Below are positions 55,264 through 64,000 of a DNA stretch of 64,000 bases, in pieces. The DNA lies in contig OU015495.1 of the NCBI GenBank assembly GCA_907164885.2, positions 100,226,827 through 100,290,826 of the forward strand, written 5' to 3'. Under the pieces are notes generated by a model. It had not been told where the DNA came from. It saw only the letters and a list, made by a program, of their open reading frames with translations, and did not search any database. Position 1 is the first letter of the stretch. Every line of letters begins with the position of its first letter. This DNA is from Dolomedes plantarius (Eukaryota > Arthropoda > Arachnida > Araneae > Dolomedidae). The translations under genes and the position numbers were made by a program.

Positions 55264-56202
55264 TGTGATAATAATCACATTTGGGGAAATTCAGCACAAG
55301 TTGAATTGATGCGCAGAAGTTATCGGAGAGATGCAGTCGGCACGAGGGTGTTGATCATTCATTAAATCGCTGCGCACAAAGTGGAGAGATGCAGTCGGGC
55401 TGAGTGTGGTTCAGGAAAACACTTCCGAAATTTAGTAGAAACAAACATGGAGCCATTGATGAGAAACACACATTTCGGACGATATCCAGGAAAACACCTT
55501 TATTCAATCAGAAACATCGCGAAGGCTGCAGCGGCCACATGACTTGTCCGGCGTCTATGCCAGGACGGGACGTATAAACATACAGGAGCGGACAGCATGT
55601 CCGACAGCAACAAAAGTTAGAAAACGAAGAGAGAGCGGACAGCATGTCCGACAGCAACAACAGTTAGAAACGAAGAGCGAGAAAAGTCTTGCGTTCATGC
55701 AATATTAAATGGGTGTTTTGCGATATTTTCGCCAGAGGGCCTAAACTACTTAATTTTTAATTGGGCGACTTTAGATTCGTGGAGTTCACGTGTCCACTTC
55801 AGTTTCCCGGGGACTTTACTGCTAGATACCACGCTTGTTAAAACTGCGACCTATGGCCTGGGCATAGGATAAGTGCCATAAAGTTCTTGCAAAGTGGGAT
55901 TTTTGACGTTAAAATAGACATAATTTCAGAGTGTTCGAGGGCTCTGAAATTAATAATCAAAGTAGATTTCAAGAATTTTGACACTATACTGACATTCGAA
56001 ATCTCATAAACTTTGAACACTCATATCTGGGCTGTTATTGAGTTCAGATACTTCACGTGCCTGCTTAATGATCTGCAGGGCTAATATAAATTATACTTAC
56101 TTTACTTTTAGGTTGCAATTTTGAAAAAGGGGGTAGTGCTTTATTAACAATAGAATATGCTTTAAAGTAAAGCAATTTAGGAAGACGCGTTTTCTTGTTA
56201 CA
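55264..56202 (-). mobile_element. Probable solo LTR, copy 2
   Basis: Reverse complement of the element at 3364-4083, with TGTAACAAG at its 56202 end and TATCACA at its 55264 end. It is 939 bases against 720. The extra length comes partly from a 48-base tandem duplication (55585-55680) and extra sequence near the polyadenylation side. Flanked by TA tracts on both sides. No retrotransposon genes adjoin. Confidence 0.6.
55585..55680 (-). repeat. 48-bp tandem duplication within the LTR
   Basis: GAGCGGACAGCATGTCCGAC and the following CAGCAACA-AGTTAGAAA segment occur twice. Each unit contains the palindrome GGACAGCATGTCC. Copy 1 of the LTR has only one unit. Confidence 0.85.
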
Positions 56203-56220
56203 CATATATATATATATATA

Positions 56221-57581
56221 CTTTTTAATAATATGGTTTAATTGTTAAATTAATGGTTGTATTGTCAAAGCTCTATTTTTTATGTCACCTCATTTCTAGT
56301 TACATTATTAAAGAAAATCTTTCCTAATGGCATGCTTTTATAAATGTGGAAATCTGATCAAAAGCAATTTCAGTTGACCCCTTTTTGTATATGATTAATA
56401 TTAACTTCACATGCCCCTGATTTTCCATGAAACATTAATATTAATTATCATGAAATACACGTATCTAAAGAAATTTAGTTTTTCAATGTTCTTGATATAA
56501 AAATCAAGCGATTTTATAAATCTACATTGCATTATCTTTTATGAACTGCGAGTACTATCTAAATTTAGTTTTACTTATTTCTTCTTCAAATTCAACGTGT
56601 TCGATTCTAGTTTCACAAAGTCCGGTTTGATACTAACCATTCCTAAAGGACTGTTGTAAAAAAATAATATTAAGTTCATGTTTTAATCTTACAGTTTAAC
56701 TTCAGTCTTAATTTAATAATGAATTAGTTTTGAAGATTATGCCATAAGCATATCTATAAATACGAAATTATAGAAGTAAAAATTTTCCCTACACTTTATT
56801 TCAAATATATTATCTCATAAATTTATAAAGTCTTTAGATTAATTTTTAAAAAATATAACACAAGCCAAAAACTATAAAAAATTTGAAATAATTTAAAATA
56901 TCTTTACTATTTCGCATAGGTATAAAGCTGTAGAAACAAACTTCAGCTTTAAGTTAATCATCAATTTTTTATAAAAATCCTATGCAATGTTAATAAAAGC
57001 ATCTTCCTTTACATATATATACCCTGATTAGAGAACCTTTTTTTAAATATTACATAACGTTTTTCGAAAATAATAATAGTACAGCATTAGCCCGCAAAAC
57101 TGTCACTTAACTTTTTATTTATTATTCTGAAAAATCAATGTCTAATATGAGCGAAGCAGAAAATAAACTTTTTTTGCTCGTAAAAATGAAACACATAAAA
57201 AATGTCAATCGGTTAAAAAAAAAGGGATAATGAAAACTGGAGTTTAACGAGGAAGATATCGATCTAATACAAAGCAGTTGACTAACAGGATTTCTCTTCT
57301 ACATTAAACTACTATAATATCTTGCGCCATATAAAATTACTGAAACCTAATATACTAGCCTAGTAAAGTAGAACATGACTTTATTACTAATGTTTACCTT
57401 TACATAAAGGAACATTACACAATAAAAGGATTGTTTTCTTTTTAATTTTGCGAGCGTGTTTTAGAGAATATCAAATTTTGGGCGTTCCCTTTTTTTTTTC
57501 AAACCTATTAACCATCACATTAAAAATAAAATTCAGTCATAAAAATCTCTCCCTTTGCTAGGTGAACTACTATACTACTTA
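56221..57581. other. Long AT-rich unassigned stretch
   Basis: No motif, repeat or exon signal was recognised. Confidence 0.5.
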
Positions 57582-57589
57582 ATTTAGAC

Positions 57590-57923
57590 CAGTGTTCCCA
57601 AACTTTTTTCATCGCGGAACCCTCAGAATATTTTTCAAAGTTCGCGGAACCTTTTACATTTTTTTTATGATTAGACCACATTTTCGGCCTTAAATTTAAT
57701 ATGATATTGAATTTAACAAAAAAATGTTTAAAAACTTAGATTTTATTGGATTAAACAAAACATCGTTAAAAATATTCTTCATAGAAACAAATAATAGTGA
57801 TTATAAAACAAGAAATATGAGGGTAAGATAAATTATGGCTTGGCCGTCAGACTGTCTCGCGGAACCCCTAAATTTTTGGCGGATTCCCCCAGGGTTCTAC
57901 GAAACACACGTTGGAAAACTCAG
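57590..57923. mobile_element. Short hAT element
   Basis: CAGTGTTCCCAAACTTTTTT at the left and reversed CTGAGTTTTCCAACGTGTG at the right. TCGCGGAACC words lie near both ends. The 8-mers ATTTAGAC (57582-57589) and ATCTAGAC (57924-57931) differ at one position. 334 bp, no coding. Confidence 0.85.
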
Positions 57924-57931
57924 ATCTAGAC

Positions 57932-58500
57932 TATAAGAGACCTGCATGAAATACACTATCGGAGAAAAGATAACTAAAACGCAGAAAATGTAATACCCAG
58001 CGTACTCAGCAACTACGGGTATAGGTTCCACCCTCATTATGGAGAATTTTACAAATACCTGAGTGGCAATACTGTGCTTAATGTGCCGTATACCAATAAA
58101 ACATAATGCTGATAAGCGTGGCTAGTTCAAATAAAAAATTAATTTTAATAAGACACTTTCTAAATATTTTGACTTGTATTTTATATTCTGGAATTTCAAT
58201 ACATTTTCTGTACTACTACAAGTATTACCACTCATAGTAGAAATTAATGTTATATCACAATGGAAGCTATTTCAGAGCTATTTCCAATTATGCTCCATTT
58301 AACTTATTAACATGTTTTTATTAACTTGCTTTCTTGTTTGTGTGTGTGGTTGTGTGTTTGTCCAGTAAAAAATCTTGCAATCGATTTTTAACTAACTTCC
58401 CGACTAGCTACACATTTGAAACTTTTAGAATAGCTCAGAACACGATGACAATGCATTTTTAATACTTTTAGTCATCTTTAAGCTGAGTTTTACCATGTTT
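57932..58500. other. Unassigned intergenic sequence before the gap
   Basis: Nothing recognised. Confidence 0.5.
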
Positions 58501-59000
58501 NNNNNNNNNNNNNNNNNNNNNNNNNNNNNNNNNNNNNNNNNNNNNNNNNNNNNNNNNNNNNNNNNNNNNNNNNNNNNNNNNNNNNNNNNNNNNNNNNNNN
58601 NNNNNNNNNNNNNNNNNNNNNNNNNNNNNNNNNNNNNNNNNNNNNNNNNNNNNNNNNNNNNNNNNNNNNNNNNNNNNNNNNNNNNNNNNNNNNNNNNNNN
58701 NNNNNNNNNNNNNNNNNNNNNNNNNNNNNNNNNNNNNNNNNNNNNNNNNNNNNNNNNNNNNNNNNNNNNNNNNNNNNNNNNNNNNNNNNNNNNNNNNNNN
58801 NNNNNNNNNNNNNNNNNNNNNNNNNNNNNNNNNNNNNNNNNNNNNNNNNNNNNNNNNNNNNNNNNNNNNNNNNNNNNNNNNNNNNNNNNNNNNNNNNNNN
58901 NNNNNNNNNNNNNNNNNNNNNNNNNNNNNNNNNNNNNNNNNNNNNNNNNNNNNNNNNNNNNNNNNNNNNNNNNNNNNNNNNNNNNNNNNNNNNNNNNNNN
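58501..59000. other. Assembly gap (500 N)
   Basis: Exactly 500 undetermined bases, probably a scaffolding gap of conventional size. Frames drawn through it have no meaning. Confidence 1.
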
Positions 59001-59429
59001 TGCACTGAAATTGTTGACGCTTTCACATTTACTATACCTCGAAGGCAAAATGTAAACAGGTCCAACGCTTAGTTTGCAATTGACTATCATTTTAGTAGAT
59101 CCATTCTCGTTACTGCTCACGCAACGGAATGAAAATGAGATCCGCGAGTGGATAACGTGCGTTTTAAGAGACTAAACAGCGCAAAAACTAAATCTGGGCT
59201 TTATAAATAGAGTTGCACGTTAGAACCTTCGCTTAGAATGATTTACGAATGATTTGTTACTTTCTGTCGTGGCCCGAGTGACACTTGGGGAATACGGGAG
59301 GGGGTGTCTCCTCGAAAGGCCTCGAAGCTATGTCGGGCCCCATCCGGAGCATTGTAGCGCTAGTGACGAAGAACGTTGTTGTCGCCCTACCGAGGTCAAT
59401 GCGCCAGAAATTATAGATCCATGATATGT
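59001..59429. other. Unassigned sequence, possibly part of the mariner relic
   Basis: The GC-richer part after about 59265 may already belong to the decayed mariner-type gene that becomes readable near 59430. No element end was found. Confidence 0.4.
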
Positions 59430-60080
59430 TGAGGGAGGATTGATGATTTGAAGTGCTGTTGGCATCTCATCAGGTCACGTACATAATATTTTGCATGAAT
59501 ATTTGTATATGAGAGATCTGTCGGCAAGGTTGCGGCCGCGTCTGCTAACAATCGATCAAAACAGGGAAAGAGCGAGCGCTTCGTAGCACGATTTGGAGCC
59601 GTTTCAAAGAAATCCAGAGGAATTTTTCCGTCGTTTCGTAACAGTTGCTAAAAGAGAAGAACGCCAGAAACGAAAGAACAGTCAAAACAGTGGATTGAAG
59701 CAGGTGAACCTTGCAACAAAAGAAAGCAGAAACGGTTCCATCAGCATGAAAAGGTTACAGCCACTGTCTTATGGGACGCCCATGATGTAATCTTTATTGA
59801 CTGCTTGGAAAATGGCGAAAGAGTCACCGAAGAGCATCTTTAATAGCTCGTTTAAATAGTGAAATTGGGACCAAAATGTCCACGTTTACCGAAACAAAAA
59901 GGTTTTTTTTCTATCCTAAAATATTCCAGCTCGTTCATATGCGAGTGCGGCGGCGTAATTGTTGGAATTCCATCACAAATTTGTACTTTCTCTCCGTATT
60001 CTCCAGATTTGGCCAATTCGGTCTAGTACTTGTTCCGAAATAGGAAAAAAAAATTTCGCGTTGTCTATTCTAACGAAACT
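59430..60080 (+). pseudogene. Mariner-type transposase pseudogene, heavily decayed
   Basis: Forward-strand pieces in family order but in several frames: HEYLYMRDLSAR-like residues (about 59490-59525), RLRPRLLTIDQNRERAS (59530-59580), LEPFQRNPEEFFRRFVTV (59596-59650, just before where the first catalytic Asp would stand), FIDCLENGER near 59790, and SPYSPDLANSV-YLFRNRKK (59990-60050), the third catalytic block with YLFRN in place of the usual YLFRNLKK context. The middle Asp region is not readable. There are numerous stops. No inverted repeats were identified around it. Confidence 0.75.
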
Positions 60081-60943
60081 ACCGCGGGTTATTAACGTAG
60101 GATTACTTATCGTTGCTTACCACTTTTTTTTGCATAATAAAATTCCTACATACGAAGAGAAGGATGAGTGATAACCCTATGCAGAATAGGTCGATGGTAA
60201 GAAAAATAAGTTTCATGCGTCTACTCTGCCACTCTTGATTTATAACTCGCGACGACTGTTTTAGCGTCATAATTTTTGCTTTTAGGAAAGACCATTATGG
60301 AGGAACGCAATCGTACGTTAAAATTCTTTCAGGGCAGAAATTCCGTATATAAAGAATATTTTAGAAAAAGAATAATAATTAAACAACTTAAAGGGGGCTT
60401 AAAAGTAAAACTAATTTCTAACGTTAACCCATTAATGCCCAACATCGAATTCTTTAATTTTCTTTCCCTAATTATGTTTATACAGGTGCAAAATGAACTG
60501 TAAAAATAATAAAAAAAATTCCTGCATTAAAATTTTTATTTTTATTCAAAATAATGTTACCGTCTTATAAAAAGGACGCTAGGCACGGGAGGGTACAGGT
60601 TTTACACAAACACTTCAACCCTTAGATTTTCTAAAACTATTCCTTTTAATGTCGTTTTTAGATAAATAAACGCATGAAACAAATGGAACTCTGCGAAAAA
60701 ATGCATAATAAAATAAACACAAGGAATTTAAATTGTATTTTAATCATTTAAAAGATGTCAAAACAATTTAAAAAGCTGAAAATGTAAAAAATAATAGCTT
60801 AAAAGGCACAAATTTAATAAATTATGTCTTATGATAAATTTTACACACTTTTATATTTAAATTTACATATAAAAAGGGTTTATTAAAATACAAAATAATG
60901 AAAAATGCTATTCGTAATTTTTTTTACACAATTTATATACAAG

Positions 60944-61745
60944 CTATTTTGTGCGAAAGATTTCAAAGCATTTATCATGTAATCCAACTAAACATTTATT
61001 GCATTTTCTTGTGGATTTTTTGCCACAGTAGGTGCACCTTATCTGTTTTGGATTCACAACGATTAAATGATCTTTTCCGTCATACCGGACATCACCAGAC
61101 ACTGTTTTTGAAAGTTTGTTTGGTTTCCATGCAGCCAGACTGTTATTTGGTCTCTTACTGTACTTAGAAAAATATGTCTGACAGATTTCTCTTCTAAATT
61201 GGAGGAGATCCATTCTGTTACTGTCATTAGAAGGGCATAATCCGTACAGTAGCCAGACATTTTGGATTGATGCTTCTAAGCTAAACAAAAACAGTGGCTA
61301 CCACCATTTTTTAGACCGTATGGAACACTGGTATTGTGCAAGATTTTGATCCACTTGATTGGTGCCTCCCATAAATTTATTATATTGAGACACAATATAC
61401 GGTTGGTCAACCTCTACAAATCTTTTATCAATATTCGACCAGCGTTTGGCCTGAGCTACAGGTTCAATAACATAATGGTTAGACGCCAAAGTAAAGACAC
61501 TATTGTCATTCCACCAAACCATTTTCAAATTATTGCTGTTCTGAAAATCAAAACTTCCCCTACTCTTCTTTTTAACAGATTTAACATCTCCAAGTGGACA
61601 TTTTTCAGTTCTATTAACCCGTATAGTGCCAGTCATCGGTAATTTCATTAGATGGTGGGACCAAATAAATATCCGCTTCATGGAATGTATCATTATCAGA
61701 TAACTCTGCCATTAAAGTTAATGCCTCTCCACAGTCAAATTTAAA
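60944..61745 (-). pseudogene. piggyBac-type transposase, deleted and with one amber stop
   Basis: On the minus strand an acidic N-terminal piece (ALTLMAELSDNDTFHEADIY, LVPPSNEITD; 61720-61640) is joined directly and out of frame to the C-terminal third (TGTIRVNRTEKCPLGDVK from about 61630, then YIVSQYNKFMGGTNQVDQN, SIRSKKWW). The several hundred residues between, including two of the catalytic Asp residues, are deleted. In the GGT-N-QVDQ segment Asn stands where the third catalytic Asp is usual. TAG at 61298-61300 replaces a Trp codon, after which the same frame continues as PLFLFSLEASIQN to the C-terminal Cys-rich domain (CTYCGKKSTRKCNKCLVGLH, DKCF) and stops at 60944. The zinc-binding tail, which in the family recognises element ends, is intact. 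Confidence 0.88.
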
Positions 61746-61853
61746 ATAAAAACAAAAATATAAATAAGAGCTTTAAAACTTATCGATTGCTCATTTTAGT
61801 ATATTTAGATCAAATATAATTTGGATTAAAAGACAAAATTCTTAAAATTTATT

Positions 61854-62207
61854 GTTGTTGCTGCTTATGCCCCTTGACCGACAAGTAACATCAGGTCAAG
61901 TCCCGAAGGCTATGGGCGATGAAGGTGCGGCTCCGTTTTTTAATAGCACCGCAAGGGTCGGAGTCCGACTTGGCTAAATGACCGGTCCCATAATTTTGAA
62001 CCGAGTCCAGTGACGAGAACGGAACACTTGACCCCGCACCTCCAGAGGTAAATTTGAGAACTTGGAGGACATTGTAGCCACGCCCTATTTTACGTGCCCC
62101 GTCCACCATTAGTGAAGACGGCAGTAGATTTTCAGCGACAAGCATCGAACCAGGGACGTTCAGATCACTGGCTCGCTGCTCTTGCCAGCCGGGCTACCAC
62201 GCCCCCC
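61854..62207 (-). repeat. tRNA-derived SINE
   Basis: On the minus strand the head reads GGCGTGGTAGCCCGGCTGGC with a box A (about 62184-62197). A box B GGTTCGATGCT lies at 62141-62151. A GC-rich body follows, ending in a GCAGCAACAACAAT tail. The 12-mer TTAAAATTTATT flanks it on both sides (61842-61853 and 62208-62219). It is inserted in the piggyBac-type element, hence younger. The 84-residue frame in it is incidental. Confidence 0.9.
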
Positions 62208-63031
62208 TTAAAATTTATTAAATTATAAACATTTAAAATACACATATTTAAAAAAAATCCAGACAATTACTTATGTACTTCGCAATTTTTCTTTATTTTT
62301 TAAAGTCACTAAATACAGAAAACATCCTTTGATTAAAATTTTTTGTATTTAAGAGGCTAATTTGTTAATACGTTCATTACATTATCAAGAGGCTAATATT
62401 TCTCTTAAATAAGACATTTTTTTAATCATTCCTTAGTCAACAGAACATTTATTTTTAAATTATTTTCATAAATAAGGAATACGTTAATAATCTTTATTTA
62501 TAAGAATAACTTATAACATCATTTTTCTGAAAATAAATAGCATTTCCTTTTCTCTATGGTAATAAAACATCATAAATTGAGAAAAAAAAAGACGCATTCG
62601 TATAGCGGAACAGGTCAGAAAAACATGTACCCATCCGCGCCTATAGCGTCCTATATATAGAACGTTACTCAAAAGAAAATATAACAGTGTAAAAAAATAA
62701 TTTTAACAATTTTGAAAGATACGTATTTAAGAAAAGAGTATTGACTGTGATAACAGCATAAAATATTTTCGTAACATTGAAAAACAATAAAATAAACTTA
62801 CTTTTTGCGTCACGCCCTTTTGAAAAGCTAAAAAACGACTAACTCTAACTTTAGAACTTCAAAGCAGAAATAGAACATTAATGTAGTGCTGCCAACTGTT
62901 GGATAATAACAAATACAACACTTTATCATGATATTCTGTTATTTGGATAAAAAAAAAAATTTAAAATTCAGTGATTTAGAGCTTATTATGTAAGCATTCT
63001 TTTAAAAGGACGATAGGCACAAATGGGTTAA

Positions 63032-63340
63032 ATATCAATATTTGTCGAATTTCGAAACGCGTCTCGGGAAGGGAAATTCCCGTTTTGAAAAGAACCATAG
63101 GAAGAATCTAAATTTAGTATCAAATCTGACCAAGCCCCATCCCAATCTTCGGTGCAAGAATCACGAGAGCATGCGCAATGATGTGGGAGCTTTTGAGACA
63201 ATAGGCAAGCAGCAGACCGAGGGGATTTAGAATATGATAGCAGACGGCTCTGCGGGTTTTGTAAAATGGCGAGAGCTAAGATATGCTCTACTTGGATCAG
63301 TGGTTGCTAGAAGATAAAGAAATAAACATGATTAACTTGG
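63032..63340 (+). repeat. Dispersed repeat, copy 2
   Basis: Same order of blocks as 4245-4560, including AAATATCAATATTTGTCG near its start and GAGCATGCGCAATGATGTGG near 63170. It begins at the right TTAA of the piggyBac-type element, so that element may have inserted at or next to the repeat's edge. Confidence 0.55.
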
Positions 63341-63450
63341 ACTAATGTGTACTTTCTGAGTTTAGACTGCCTTCCACTACGCTACTAAGAACTAACGGAA
63401 TAACAATGACTGCAACATCATTTAATATAACGGGCGTGAAACGAAGCGCG

Positions 63451-63909
<459 letters not shown>

Positions 63910-64000
63910 CTCTGTGTAAGTGTCTATGTCTTACGAGAAATCTTATGAGAGAATGCTAACGTCCTGTAACATGTATCAGATACTTCTGGAAAACATTTTG

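Larger units (their letters stand above)
60428..63027 (-). mobile_element. piggyBac-type transposon, internally deleted, carrying a SINE
   Basis: TTAA at 60424-60427 is followed by CCCATTAATGCC. At the other side the reversed sequence CCCATTTGTGCCTATCGTCC is preceded by TTAA at 63028-63031. CCC-starting inverted ends and TTAA on both sides are diagnostic of piggyBac. The interior has a broken transposase gene on the minus strand (60944-61745), subterminal GGACGCTAGGCAC and CGCCTATAGCGTCC words, and a SINE at 61854-62207. Without the SINE and its duplication the element is about 2.23 kb. Confidence 0.85.

Noticed and set aside
58425..59120. Three frames crossing the gap
   Set aside because: They consist of undetermined residues from the 500 N.
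61891..62145. 84-residue frame of ordinary-looking composition
   Set aside because: It lies wholly within a tRNA-derived SINE whose GC content makes stops rare.
62141..62207. Possible tRNA gene on the minus strand
   Set aside because: Box A and B are present, but the molecule continues into a SINE body with a simple tail and target duplication, and no cloverleaf closes.

Overview
This is a eukaryotic, strongly AT-rich and largely intergenic stretch with one 500-base assembly gap (58501-59000). Its transposon mix suggests an arthropod: DD-D mariners, Tc1, pogo/Tigger, piggyBac and hAT elements, Helitrons, a tRNA-derived SINE and LINE ends with a terminal Cys/His motif. A spider is my best guess, but this is inference because no diagnostic host gene is present. 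Very long (TA)n arrays, often grading into (CA)n or (TG)n, are the most visible feature. Most long open frames here are translations of those arrays and were ignored.

Host genes: the only convincing host coding segment is one candidate internal exon at 47792-48049 (+), with a good branch site, acceptor and donor and symmetric phase 1-1. I do not recognise the protein.

Layout. 0-10.7 kb: a 629-bp mariner-type MITE, two copies of Helitron family A, a probable solo LTR inside a (TA)n array, a foldback element and a Helitron family B copy. 13-25 kb: piggyBac-like MITEs that carry a (TA)n array internally, an old tandem duplication (16-17 kb), a hAT MITE (18.9 kb) and a pogo-like MITE (20.5 kb). 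25-34 kb: a decayed Tc1 element, a foldback, an internally deleted Tigger element, a 196-bp tandem repeat, the 3' part of a pogo/jerky transposase gene with a PHD-type finger, a double palindrome and a mariner deletion derivative. 37-45 kb: pogo-like MITEs, SINE relics, a LINE 3' end, a hAT MITE between microsatellites, a head-to-tail Helitron junction and a mariner with about 155-bp inverted repeats. 45-50.4 kb: a 2.2-kb DNA transposon of uncertain superfamily with a 7-8 bp target duplication, the host exon, then Helitron B interrupted by a structurally intact Tc1/mariner element. 52-63 kb: LINE relic, pogo and hAT MITEs, a second LTR copy, a mariner relic, and a 2.6-kb piggyBac element (TTAA on both sides) with a SINE inserted in it.

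The only intact transposase gene is at 49245-50273 (-): 342 residues, with 36 residues between the second Asp and the Glu (DD36E). Nesting gives relative ages: Tc1 lies in Helitron B exactly at its CTAG end, the SINE lies in piggyBac, and LTRs and TA-targeting transposons lie in (TA)n arrays. I found no prokaryotic-style operon, CRISPR array, rRNA or functional tRNA gene. Unassigned stretches are listed as such.
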